NCBI GenBank assembly: GCA_017654735.1
Contig: JADPYG010000090.1
Span: forward strand, 310,001-374,000
Direction of reading: 5' to 3'
DNA: 64,000 nt
From: Vishniacozyma victoriae
Taxonomy: Eukaryota > Basidiomycota > Tremellomycetes > Tremellales > Bulleribasidiaceae
The position numbers and the translations under genes are program-made. The notes beneath the pieces were generated by a model. The model made no database searches, was not told the origin of the DNA, and worked only from the letters and a program-made list of their open reading frames with translations. This document shows, one piece after another, positions 36,336 to 47,559 of this stretch (position 1 is the first letter of the stretch; each line of letters begins with the position of its first letter).

Positions 36336-38225
36336 ATGACACTGTCTACGAAGACCGCTACGGGTCTAGCGCTTCTACTCGCTGTATCAGGTATGTCCAC
36401 TCTCAATCTATTTAAAGATCCCTTTTTCTGGGCATCTTGTCCACTTCGACCGCACCTTGAATACTCGAGCTGATGAGAAGTTGGGGCTCATGAGCATCAT
36501 CATGCAGAGGATATCGATCAGACTGTCCCGTTTGATGCGAGGATATATATACATGTAGGCCCACATCATGGGCCTGGCTGATGCTAGATGTCAATCATGA
36601 CTGCTTTATGGAGTATAAGTTTCCCAATTGGAATGGTCCTCGGTCTTTCGAAGTAAGCTTCCTCGTATCTTTTACATGCTATGAAGCTGATCAGGCAGGT
36701 CGAAATACCATGTCCCATTGCAGATCATCAATACGGCCGTATTTTACTTTGCCCGCTATTTCGGGCATCATCATGGAGGACGTCAATTCCCGGCATCGGT
36801 CCACGGAATCATGGCTAGTATAGTGACTTGGATAGTCTTCATCGTAAGTCTCTACATATGCTTGCAAGAAGGAAAAACTGATGATCAGCAAGTCTTAATC
36901 GGTATATTCCTGAAATTTCATATCATGGAAAAGACAATACGTCGTTATATCGTCCCCATCCATTCCATACTTGGCAAGATATTCCCTCTCATAGGCTGGA
37001 CTCGTATGTCCCCTTTACCATAAAGCACCGTACATGTGGACTGATGTCAGAAATGTTAATGGGCGTCGCAACAGCTTTAAACTTCTGCAGAGGAGGGGAA
37101 CTAGGTCAATGCCTCGCTCACTATATCATGGGATCGGCATTTATCGCCTATGCTGTCCTGCTTGTGATCATGCTCAACTTTGGAGGAAACTGGCTACAGA
37201 GGATGGGATGTAGTCAGGAAATACTGGATAGTACCGTCATCATGATCTGGGTAAGTTTATGATTCCTCTCCGTAACGAATGAGCTGATGGCTGATGGTAG
37301 GGTATCATCAATACTTTCACGATGCACCAAGGGGGACCTTGGTCGAATAAGGATATGCAACATACCATGCTTGTAAGCTTGCCCATTCGTCGATGTGACA
37401 CAAGCTAACAATCAGGGTGTACTGTGGTGGGCAGGTGGATTACTAGGTATATTCCTGAGTAGAGGTGGAAGGCGATCATTCGTTCCAGCAGTCATGTACG
37501 TCCCTTTCTATCTTGCTTGTCAGATGCTGACGATTCAGTATCATCATGACGGGATGGGGGATGAGTGCACACGAACAACATCTTATGATCTCATCCAAGA
37601 TCCATGGGTTATTCGGTTACGCGCTGATTGCCGCTGGGGTGATGAGGTTGATCGAAATTTGTTTCGTGCTCAATGATAATGCGACGCCGCATGGGATTGT
37701 CAGGATATTCCAGCATTTGCCTCCATATGTAAGTGATTTCAACCTTGTCCAGAGCTCTGGCTGATAATGTAGCTTCTTGTTCTTGGAGGGTACGTCCGCG
37801 ACTATGCCACGTATATTAAGTTGACGTTCCAGAACACTCTTCATGTCCGCAACAGATGAAGAGATGCACAACGCCCACGAGTGAGTCAAGCCTAGAGTAT
37901 CTTGTAGAGAACACTGACAAAAAGCCTCGGAATCGACCACGTCACATACGCCCTATTCGATTTCTCCCTCTCATTCCTAATATACCTAGTAATCACATTC
38001 CTAGTCCACTTATACCAATCAACAGGTATAATAGCGTCCTCAAAACAAACAAGCGAGGAAGAGGGGTATACGAAACTTGATAGAGATGGACCCGCGGCGG
38101 AGGCTTATGAATTGACTGAACAGGATTTGGGGGATAGTGATGAGGATGCTGTGAAGGTTGTAGATGGGGATGAAGATGATTGGGCGGATCCGGATAAGAG
38201 GGAAATGAAGGGGGTACGGTTATGA
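36336..38225 (+). CDS. Ytp1-like multi-pass membrane protein
   Basis: Matches the fungal DUF2427/Ytp1 architecture. The first exon [19 protein letters not shown] looks like a signal peptide, followed by a His-rich lumenal segment ([11 protein letters not shown]). The DUF2427 region has [13 protein letters not shown] and [23 protein letters not shown]; the Ytp1 part has [21 protein letters not shown] and [31 protein letters not shown]. The C-terminus is a cytosolic acidic tail. The family shares conserved His residues with cytochrome b561-like proteins, suggesting haem or metal binding, but its function in fungi is unknown. About ten short introns are present. Confidence 0.85.
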
Positions 38226-38298
38226 TATCATTCTGGATGAAAATGTATGTACCTATGTCTACGAAAGTATGAATGAAAGGATGATCTAGTCGTGCTCG

Positions 38299-39081
38299 AT
38301 GTTCCCAAGAGGAAATATCCTTTCAACGCCGATGTGGGACAACCTTTATGCTATGATGTTCAGCTGGGCTGATATCTACTCATATTCACGGACTGAAGTC
38401 TTCTCATTGCCAGAGCATCACGTTATGGAGAATTACAAAGGCAAATTCCGGGTAGACCTCCAGTCGACGACACCAATCTGTAGCTCTCATACCTCCCAGA
38501 CGCCGACCGGCGAGTTGGCAACTCAATTCAAGATCGATCCCTCCATGTCGCCTGAACAGGCCAATGAAGAGCGTTCAAGGGAGAATTTACAGTGGCTTGA
38601 CAGAGTCACACGACATGCCCTTCTCCAATCCCTGGGATCAGACTTACCTAGTCTGGAAAACCAAGAGGGGGGTATGACCTTATTGATCGATAAATTTACG
38701 ACGAAAATCAAATCAAAAAAGGGTTGGTACCATGCGCTTGGCTACATTCCTCGTGATGACATCAAATGCAAGAGTCAAGTATCCCACCGCGCGGAGGGAC
38801 TCGACACTTGTGCTCTGACAGTCCAGATCACTGGTGAGCCGACAGAGGACAATATGGATATTCAAGTACGTCTTGCTTTTACAAGAGGAGGAGGAATACG
38901 CCTGACCTCGACACAGTCTCAAAAGCAAGAACGGGTAAAGACAAGCCGGAGCTCAGTATGGCTAAAGGGCACTGCGACACGCGACAACGTCACAGACAAG
39001 TGGACGGGGAAAGTAGAGATGAAAATCTACACGCCAGAGGAGACCCGGAGTATGTGTCACCCAGAGTGGCGACCGGCGTAA
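38299..39081 (+). CDS. Orphan protein, unrecognised
   Basis: Uninterrupted frame of 260 codons with no family I recognise. It has an ordinary, soluble composition. The middle part is charged and helical (SPEQANEERSRENLQWLDRV), and the C-terminal part reads like beta strands with Thr/Ser-rich segments (IQVRLAFTRGGGIRLTS, WLKGTATRDNVTDKWTGKVEMKIY). No signal peptide, membrane span or zinc motif is visible. The length of the frame compared with the local background is the main evidence that it is a gene; splicing could change either end. It is the first of three unplaced genes in a row on the plus strand. Confidence 0.45.
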   Translation: MFPRGNILSTPMWDNLYAMMFSWADIYSYSRTEVFSLPEHHVMENYKGKFRVDLQSTTPICSSHTSQTPTGELATQFKIDPSMSPEQANEERSRENLQWLDRVTRHALLQSLGSDLPSLENQEGGMTLLIDKFTTKIKSKKGWYHALGYIPRDDIKCKSQVSHRAEGLDTCALTVQITGEPTEDNMDIQVRLAFTRGGGIRLTSTQSQKQERVKTSRSSVWLKGTATRDNVTDKWTGKVEMKIYTPEETRSMCHPEWRPA

Positions 39082-39280
39082 TTCGCTCGGAGGGCGGAGG
39101 ACGCGCTGACCTGATGATCGATCTGTATTTTTGCATACGTGTACTCGTTACGCGCAGAAGTCTGAGTGCCGTTGTGTGTGGCACACACCAGTAGAATGTC
39201 ATTCAACTGTTACCTCTTATATCATGTGTTTCAAGCTAGAACTCCCCCATGCATCGCTCTGTACTCTTACCACCATAGGA

Positions 39281-39603
39281 ATGGCTCAATCAAAGCTTGA
39301 TGAAATCATTGGTGCCCACAAAGTCGGTGCATGTATCACTGATATTGCCAAAGTACTTGAAGTCCCTCCTACCTCTGTCGACACCGTGAGCTTGGCGAAC
39401 TGGCGTGAATCAGACAGATCCACTCCGCAGGTTCCGCCCGGGTATCAAAGGATCGCTCCTGGTCCCGGTGAGTATAGAGATGGAGCGATATCCTTTCACT
39501 AATACATCGTTGGCGCCGAGGTCGGGCGTCGCCCGTGAGATCAAAGGTGGACATACATATATTCCTTTCAGTGAGGTGGGGCGAAGCCTCTCGTAATCAG
39601 TGA
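39281..39603 (+). CDS. Small orphan protein, weak model
   Basis: Two-exon model of 89 residues. Exon 1 begins MAQSKLDEIIGAHKVGACITDIAKVLEVPPTS and ends after APGPG at 39467 with a GTGAGT donor; exon 2 starts at 39521 after GCCGAG and ends at 39603. The N-terminal 30 residues form a short amphipathic helix pattern. No family is recognised. It may instead be part of a neighbouring gene. Confidence 0.25.
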
Positions 39604-39725
39604 ACCACTGGAGATGATGAGGAGATTTCCCTCCTGGCTCCCCAGCACACCCTACTACCAGTATCTTTTGCTTGATTGATCATATACGTTCGCTTTAAGC
39701 CATCTTCGCGGGTCTCATTGTTATC

Positions 39726-40364
39726 ATGTCGTAAGTAGTCTCCTCCCATGTGGCTTTCACCGAGTGGTCCGCTGAATGCTCAGAACTGTGTCGAGGGCCC
39801 AGGAGGATTACGATCTCGATGATGAAGAGGAGAGCGACGACATCTCTGTTGAATCCGTCGATCCCAAAGACAATCTGACGGAAATGCTAAGCGTGGACCT
39901 CGGCAAAAAGCTCCGTAAAGCGCTCACATCTGCCTCCGCCTCCGGCTACACATCCGAGAACCTGAATCGGCTGAACATAGCGCTGTATGGGTTTCACGTG
40001 TCCCAGCTTGACTCGGTACTGGATGATACAGGATTCACGAAACTGAATAACCAAGAGGAGATCATCGACTGGAAAGGTTCATGTACACCGAGCATTTTCA
40101 AAGACACGGATGGTGAGCTTATCTGTATTGCAACTCGCGAAATAAGTGTTGTCGACAGGCGTACCGTAGGTCTGTGTGACTTGAAACGAGACATCCACGC
40201 TGATAAAACCAGCCCCGCACATGGATCAGGTTAGAAGAAGTCAGCGTCAAATGTCGAGCAGCGTTGGGTCCGGCTGGGTCGGTAAAAAGCAAGGAGAGTT
40301 TGTGCGAATGGAACGTGACCAAAGACTCGAAAGCAGAGCGGCCTCGTCGACCATCCAACCGTAG
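39726..40364 (+). CDS. Orphan acidic protein, unrecognised
   Basis: Three exons join in frame: a 5-nt first exon (ATGTC, 39726-39730), a main exon 39784-40165 and a last exon 40230-40364, giving 173 residues. The N-terminus is very acidic (YDLDDEEESDDISVESVDPKDN), followed by a helical segment DLGKKLRKALTSASASGYTSENLNRLNIALYGF and a mixed part with Cys residues. The alternative reading of the last exon (starting LEEVSVKCRA, ending at 40406) is also open, so the C-terminus is uncertain. The good donor and acceptor at the tiny first exon argue for a real gene. No family is recognised. Confidence 0.5.
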
Positions 40365-40510
40365 CATCGATAAAATCATTGCAGAGAGCCGGCGATTAGG
40401 ACTATAGGGGTAGAGTCATGATATATCCGTAACACGATCGAGCCACCTTCCAGAGCTAATGCATGCCACGAGAAGTTGTGTTTTTCAATACGAAGGTGGT
40501 TAACCGCAGA

Positions 40511-43500
40511 TCACCACAGCTCGCACTGATCCTCCTTGGGAGGGTTCATCTACTCATCAGCCGTGATCAATATTTTCAGAAGTGACTCACCCTTGATCCA
40601 GCCTTACATCCGAAAGCCTTGTGGAATACATCCAAGTTCCTTAAAGTCCCAGTAGCTCTCCAGAATGGGGGAGAGTGTGGATCAGTCCTGATCCTACTAA
40701 CGGCAGTAGCGGGTCGAGTGAGCTGTGCCCAGATCCTCGCGAAGGAGAGGAAGAAGAGTTGTTCTGAGGTGTAGTCTAGTCCTGGGAGTCGGAGTTCTTT
40801 GGAGGTTGATGATTTCGTGACGGACTTCCAGGCGGTGTAGGCTTGGGCTAGACCAGAGTCACCGATATCTGAGGATTAGCTACATTTTTTGGAACCCCCT
40901 GTTAGACTTACTCTCGCCGTTGGTGAGCTAGAGGGAATCAGCAGTTGTTCGCTTAGTATATGTGGATACTTACATTACCGTTAACAAAGACCTTTTTGCC
41001 CTCACCATCCAGAACGTAATACTTGCTGTACTGTCTGGCGATACATTGAGCTCGCTCATCAAACGCCTTAACAGTCGAGTTGGTCCACCAGTCTCTCAAT
41101 CGTCCTATACACTCAGCTCAGGCCAGAAAGTGGATCCAGGAGCTTACCATGCTCATCATACTGAGCTCCAGTATTATCGAACGCATGAGTGAGCTCATGA
41201 GCAGCGACCGCACCGAAAGCACCGTATTTGAGATGATCGGGCCATTCGTAGCTGTAGAAAGGCGATTGAAGAATACCAGCCGGGAAGACAATCTCGCCAT
41301 CAGGTGGAGAATAATAGGCATTGACAGTCTGCGGATACATCTCCCATGAACCTCGGTCACGCTGCCTACCCAATCCAGCCCAGGCACGTTGTTCCTCAAG
41401 GAGCGAGGTACTGAGGATACTGCCGAAGAAGTCGTCGGACGAGACGGGAACCCGAGCGTACCACCTCTGGAGGGATTCTGGGTCGGTAGTGTTGGGTGTG
41501 AGGGGGTATCCAACTTTAGGAATCATCGCCTTGGCCTTCTTCTGGGCGGCCTTGTAGGAAGGCTCGTCCATCCAGGAAATGTGAGGCAACTTGTCGTAAA
41601 AGGCGTCAACAATTGCTATATTGTTCAGCTGGATTTCTTACCGCAGAGAAGCAAGCTTACCGTTGATGATGTTAGTTCCATCCTCCTTGGCCTCGGCGGA
41701 GAAAGCCTCCCGAACATATTCTCGACCAGCAATGTAGCCGACAACTCCATCTACGGCCGTAAGACAGAAGTCCTGCCTGTTCTCCTCTGTACCCTGCTTG
41801 ATACCCTTCAAAGCATCTCCCAGCCTCTTGGTCGCTTGCTGGACGCCCACCTTAGGTCCCAGAGCAGCCGAGTACGAAAAGCCAAGTCGAGTTGCGAAGT
41901 ACCCGGATAGGACATAATCGGGTGTATCAGCTACCAACTTGGAAACCGACTTGAGGTAAGGGGGATAGGTGACGGTGATGTTCGCAGGATAATGCTGAAT
42001 GTTGAAGGTGGAAAGGTAAGATCGAAGATCGATGATTGGTAGGTGCTTGTCGACCTTTTCGGTTGGGTAAGGGTTGTAGGCGTAATGAGGGTTCGTGACG
42101 TATTCGGGATCCGCACCGGCCCTGATGAGCTCTCGCTCAAACTGGACGACCTTGACTGCCAGTCGCTCCATTCGAGTCTCAAGGGGTTCCTCGGTCTTGT
42201 CGTCGGGCGATCCATCTCCGGGAGCAGGCTTGGGCTTGTCATCTCCGGGCCAAGGCCATGGCCAGCCCTTTTGCTCGACCTCGACTGCCTCGGCGACGAT
42301 ATCACTGATAATGTCGCGCTTGTCCTTGTCTCCGTGATCCTTGACGTGGCTGGCGATATCGACGAGAACGTCGGCGACAACGGAAGTGTAGAGATCGAGG
42401 ATAGGTTTCTCCTCGTAGTATTCCTTGGAAGGTAGACCACCGGGGGTCTGGTAGAACCAGAGGGATTGGACTTGCGAGTCTTCTCCACCAGCATCACCTT
42501 CTACGTTCATGCTGAATAATGCAGATATACCTGTATGGTCAGCAAAGTCGCTTGACTGTCTATATGGTAGACTCGCCTCGAGAATGGAGATATGCCAGAG
42601 TCTTGGTCAATTTGGCCGATCGCTCCTGGTCAATCTTGACCATGGTCTCGACATCAGCGTCGAGCTCGTAGGTTGGCCTCTTCTCTGTTGGTCGTGCGAA
42701 TGCTCGAGTCTGCTGGATCGAGGCCACAGTCTCGGCTCGGTGAAGCAGATCCTCTGATACCGTGTACGAGTCGTCCCAGGTACCAGCCCAATCAGCCTGC
42801 ATTTCGGCGACTTCGGCGTCGGGAGCGGGGATCAAGTCGAAGGGTTCGAAAATGTCGAGTAGATGCTTGACGAGGGGCTCTAGTGGCTTGAGCCCGAGGT
42901 CATTGAGTGTATCCTGCGTAATCAGCTATTTGTATATAGGGCTGATTGGGTCAACTTACCGTGTCCATGCAGCTGGTGTAGACAGCCTTGAGCTTGTGCA
43001 AGTTGTCCTCCTCGGCAGTGGGGGCGACTTTGGCATCGGATGGGATAGCATTGATGATCTTGAGCAGGATTCGCTGGGCTGTCAGTATCGTTCGCATGGC
43101 TGAGCGGATGACATACCTTGTTGTTATCCGAGACTTGGTTGAAGGAGCCGAGCAGACCTCGATCCTCGGGGATCGAATGGGTGCTTTGCCATCCACCAGC
43201 TGTATGTATCAGCAGTGAGCTGCACCTGGAAGAGAGATTGACGTACTAGCATACTGGTAGAAGTCATCACAAGGGTCGACGGAGGTGTTCAAGTTGGATA
43301 AGATCTCAGCCGAGAGCTTGACGCATTCGGCGGTCAAGCAAACCTCCTAGCGAAGTCAGCTTTCTCCAAAATATCGATTGGCACTGTTCACGGTCTCAGG
43401 CTTTCCGGTCGGTTCACTAGAAACAGTGGTGGTCCGGGTAGCATATTCAGTGGTAGTCGATATCCCATGCCCATGACCTCCACCACTGTGTCGGCCCTTC

Positions 43501-43758
43501 TCGTTCTTGTAATTCTTCTCAGCAGTTGCGAAGAGACCGACAAAGGTAGACATCAAAATCAAGAGGACAATCGAGAACCCTGCAAGTAGCTTCTCGAGGT
43601 TGGTGAGTCTTCGGGGTGGATGCGCGAGGGAAGATAGGAGAGATCGGTCTTCATTATCATGATTGAGAAGGGGAGCGCCCTCTATTTAGTCAGCGTGAGC
43701 TCATCGAGTAGTAGCTCTACTACTCACCCTCGTCGGTCGATCTGCGTGGCTCAGCCAT
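40511..43758 (-). CDS. M13 (neprilysin/ECE-type) zinc metallopeptidase
   Basis: Type II membrane peptidase. A short cytosolic N-terminus (MAEPRRSTDEG) precedes a signal anchor, LEKLLAGFSIVLLILMSTFVGLFATA, then a Gly/His-rich linker. DPCDDFYQYAAGGW is the M13 N-terminal hallmark. The zinc site is HELTH within AAHELTHAFDNTGAQYD. The third ligand sits in ENIGDSGLAQAY, which is formed by splicing across an intron (A at the end of one exon, AT at the start of the next, about 40950-40872). The protein ends CELW, the usual M13 C-terminal Cys-x-x-Trp. An insert near residue 400 is rich in Trp, Pro, Asp and Lys (WPWPWPGDDKPKPAPGDG). About eight short introns are present. Confidence 0.92.
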
Positions 43759-43973
43759 ATCGTATAGCCCACTTCTGGATTGGTGTATCGAGATGAGGGG
43801 ATGACTTGATGAGATGAGTGAGTGGGTGAGTGACACGCGGTTGAGGACCGGCCATAGCCGATAGCATGTAATCTTAAATACTCCTTCGTCTTAAATGATG
43901 ACGTTTCGTCGCGACCTACTCACAACCCTCTATCCTCGTTAGCACTCACTAGTTACTATATCATTTGAGCATC

Positions 43974-45228
43974 ATGTCCGGCCAGAAGAAAGAGTGAGCC
44001 AAATCGAGTGATACTCTCAGATCATATCATGCTAATCCGATAGTCAAGCCACCACCTTTACCCCTATCCACCCTTTTAACATGGAGGACCCAAAATCTTG
44101 GTATGTCAAGCGCTTTGACTACAGGCGGAGCCAAGCTGACGTTTCCCAGGTCCTCCACAATTGGTGAGTGCCGAACATCAATGCAGCCAGAAGCACCATA
44201 CTGACTTGACGAGGGCAAATGAACTGGGACGAGTAAGTTGTTGTGATTTTCTGTGAAGTCCCTTGTTGACGTTCAGTGACAAGATTGTCTTCTCAAAGCG
44301 ATCTCTTCTCGAGTTCTTCAAGTATGGCATGAAAAACTGCTCTTGTAATGATACTGACGCCCAGGTCTTGCCAGATCACGGTGAACACCAACTTCACCGA
44401 AATCTCCAAACTCCCGAGTAAGCAGTCCACCACTTCACCCGAAATCAATCTGATCAAGTAGAGTACGCTACCTTTGGAAAGTTCTCGGAAGCTGCTACGG
44501 AGGCTGCCGTCGCCGACTTGGTCGATGTGAGTGGCTTTCACAATTGATAAAATACCACTGACATTTCAGGCCGAGATCGCCGACCCTTCCCACGACAACG
44601 AAGTAAAGCCCACCCACTCTACCGTTCCCCGACCATCTCGAAGGGTCCGAGAAGCACCAGGTGGAAAGGACTCAATCAACATCTCCGAAGAAGGCTACGA
44701 GGAGACCGACGCTTTGTCAATTGCTCCTCCTCGAAACGGTGGATCTGGAGTGGACGTTGAGCTCGAAAGGATGGAGAAGATGAGGCTCCACGTCGAGCCT
44801 GTGGTCGACGGCGGAGCTACCATTGAGGATGACCCCAAGGACAGCTCGTGAGCTCAACACCAAATGTCCAAGCATCGAGCTGATGGTGTAGAAGCGCTCA
44901 GCCGGAACGAGCGTCAAATCCTCCCCCAGGCTTCAGGCCAACCCGAAAAGTGCGAGAGGGTAAGCTGTCTTCTCGTCTTCCTACTAGATGGTTAGCTGAT
45001 GTGTCAGGTCCCGGAGGAGCCTCTACCATGGGTCAGACCCGTAAGTCTGCTCAACAAATTTGAGAATTCAAGCTAACATCTAGTCTTTGGAGACGAGACC
45101 GATGCCGATAGGGAACAGGCAAGGAACTCTGCCAGCGCAGGAAGGAAGAAGCAGCAGGCTCACCAGGTACGTCACGGGCAGAAATATGAGCATAGCTGAC
45201 TCGGCAGCAAACCAGCGGTTTCTGGTAG
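43974..45228 (+). CDS. Uncharacterised protein with two PGG-type repeats
   Basis: About 240 residues spread over roughly ten small exons, several under 20 nt (for example GTCCTCCACAATTG at about 44151). The N-terminal part reads WDDDKIVFSKRSLLEFF and TEISKLP. The C-terminal half holds two copies of a short motif, RRVREAPGGKDSINI and RKVREGPGGASTMGQTLF, resembling the VRxxPGG motif of SPIRAL1/Jupiter-like microtubule-associated proteins. A coiled or acidic stretch lies between them. The protein ends SGFW. The resemblance is short, so a microtubule role is only a suggestion. It is transcribed divergently from the M13 peptidase over about 215 bp. Confidence 0.5.
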
Positions 45229-45573
45229 ACCTATTTCTATTGCAGGATAGATCATACAATTGACCAGACACATTTATGCATCACGCCTCTCATCAGACGC
45301 GGCTGATTTCTGTCCTCTTGCGGCTTACTTCTAGTGTAAAGAGGCTTGTCTACCACCGCCCTGCTCTACGCCACCACTACCTTATAGTGCAAAAAGGTTC
45401 CGGTTACAGTAACGTGGAGGTTACCCTGAGTTGTCCACTTTACCCACTTGATTAACCTGTGATACCTAGACTACCAAGTTACATTCTATATCTCAACGAC
45501 AACGGCTATTGCATCTTCTGATAGCCCATCTACTCTCCATTTGATCTCACTGTTCTGCGAGACACTCGAAAAT
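45229..45573. other. Intergenic, no gene seen
   Basis: About 345 bp between two plus-strand genes. Short inverted words such as GGTTAC/GTAACC occur near 45405-45435. No coding frame with family similarity is present. Confidence 0.4.
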
Positions 45574-46278
45574 AATGGATAGAATCACTCAAAATCCAAC
45601 AGAGCTGCTGCGGTAAGCGCCTACACACTTTTTCCCGAGCGTTATCTGACAATCAGGCTCGTCAACATGTAGGGACCACACACCGTACCGGATACGGATG
45701 AAACTGACAGTTAGGGCTGTTGGAGGAGTCGTGATTGCAGGAGGTGTCGGATCCATCATTCACCTCACTTTCTCAAGTATCATTATTGGCGTTTATGAGA
45801 TTTTGTGAGTTCGAGCACATCGTTGGGCTGCGGAGCTGATGGAGCAGGGCTGGAGCTATCACTATCTTCCTCGAGATCAGGGCACCTACGGATCAACAGA
45901 AGGAATTGATCCATCGATATGCAAGTTTCATGCATTCCTTTATTGGGCGAGGAGTCTGTAAGTACCATGCCGACCATAATTAGGTCAACTGACGAGACAG
46001 TCTACCTCCTCCTCGGTGTCTTGATGCTCAAGTAGGTCCTATACTCTCAAAAATGTTCAAGCTGATGATACTAGCTACTACACCATCCTCTATGTCTGTG
46101 GTACTATCGTCGGAGTGGCTGGATTGATCTTTATCGCTCTTCATTTCTTCCCTATGTTTGAACCTCCTTCGTAAGTCTCAGTATCCTGCTACGAGGGTGG
46201 TAGCTGACGAGTAGGACGATGCAGCCTCCTAATAGCGATCCGGAGTCGCAGCCGGTGTGGCAGGGCCCAACCGAGTGA
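45574..46278 (+). CDS. COPI-associated (Tvp15-like) Golgi membrane protein
   Basis: Small four-span membrane protein. Exons include MDRITQNPTELLR, a 12-nt exon (45657-45668) giving LVN, then RAVGGVVIAGGVGSIIHLTF, YEILAGAITIFLEIRAP, YASFMHSFIGRGVVYLLLGVLML and YTILYVCGTIVGVAGLIFIALHFF. The order of helices and the EIRAP ... FIGRG block match the COPI-associated protein family (Tvp15 in yeast), found in Golgi vesicles. The C-terminus is a short Pro-rich cytosolic tail. Similarity is clear in pattern, but I could not check it by search. Confidence 0.65.
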
Positions 46279-46337
46279 CGGACTATGTAAGGGGTTCTCC
46301 ATCAATGAGAGGGAAAAGCGGGAGCAGGATGCATGCT

Positions 46338-46382
46338 TCTCCGGGCTACTGGTACCACACTCTCCGGGTTACTGATACCACA
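46338..46382. repeat. Two imperfect 22-bp tandem units
   Basis: TCTCCGGGCTACTGGTACCACA is followed, after one base, by a second copy differing at two positions. The unit contains a near palindrome around GGTACC. It lies in the 409-bp spacer between the COPI-associated gene and the next gene (46279-46687), where I see no other feature. Confidence 0.6.
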
Positions 46383-46687
46383 TGCAGCTGGATTGATCAG
46401 TGTGACTGTTTTGTCGGCATGTCGACTACCCCGTCATCATCGGGCGGAAGTGGCTGCGAGGCTATGGAATATCCTACTCATCCTTTCATCAGCGTTCGGA
46501 GATAATTGGTTGCGCCATCGGTAAATATCAATGGGATGAAAGGTCAACAGTAAGTGCCAAAGCTAGACGCAGCGACTCGGCCTTCTCATCGTTCTATCAC
46601 TAACGTATTTACCTTTGGACGACCGGAAATTCACCTTACCTCCCATCTCAACGCCCAAGTCGCGTACATCTGTATGCCTCAGACAGA

Positions 46688-47218
46688 ATGCCTAATCCAA
46701 GCGAGTCATACACCTACACCAAGAACACGACTGCCACTGGTCTTCGCACGGTGGCTGAAAGCGCTCTACGATCTCTACGCACGAAAGTCGATGCACAGAT
46801 CGACACCTGGACCAAGATCCGCAGTCTGCAGGGTCCTGAATCCGCTTTTGCGGCTGTGACACCCTCTCAGGAATGTGGGTGGAATCTTGATGACAAAGTC
46901 GTGGCTGCCATCGATGGCACAATTGATCGCATCATCGCGCTACCCAGTCAGCTTGGGTATCGAGACGGGCAGAAATCATTATTCAGGTGCGAGTCGATGA
47001 TTCTGCCACGAAGGGAACCCTACGAGCATGGTATCGAGTTTAGGTTGACTGTGGTACCTGATGACGGAGTGAGTCCTCGTGGTAGCAGCTGAACGTCGGT
47101 TGAAGAGCTGACGACAATCCAGACCCTCCAACCCGAGCAGTGCCCATCCAAAAGTATACAGACATGGATCAAACCGGTCCCTGGGAACAAAGAGTGGTGC
47201 TATGAGATCCTCGAGTAG
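46688..47218 (+). CDS. Uncharacterised protein
   Basis: Two exons (intron 47069-47122) encode 158 residues that I do not recognise. The N-terminal half is helical (TGLRTVAESALRSLRTKVDAQIDTW), and the rest has a mixed composition with three or four Cys residues and a terminal WCYEILE. Both splice sites are canonical, and the frame is held across them. No signal peptide or membrane span is seen. Confidence 0.5.
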
Positions 47219-47559
47219 GCTGTGCTTGTTGTGAGCTGTGAGAATCGAGCAAAGTGGAAGGAGAGGCTCAGTGTGATATTGAAGCTGGGCATGGGCGTAG
47301 TGGCAGTACATGTGCATGTATGCTCGGATAAAACCTTTCTACAGCAGCGAGTATGATTCAAATGTACAGACTTCCGCGCATCAACGGCGGGGCCTGTAGT
47401 GATATTTCTGTTTCAAGTAGAAGGAGGCGTCGTGTGCATATGACTTCAGGCGATCTACAGAAAACGCAATCGGGCAGAGCCATTCTCGTAAGAAAGCAGG
47501 AGGGTTCACCTTCGGGACGAAACCCATTCCCCTCAAGCCTTTCCGAAGAAAGTCAGATT
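47219..47559. other. Convergent intergenic spacer, no gene seen
   Basis: About 340 bp between the convergent ends of the previous gene and the hemerythrin-like gene. The minus strand stays open past the stop I chose, in another frame, but the residues do not resemble the family. Confidence 0.4.
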
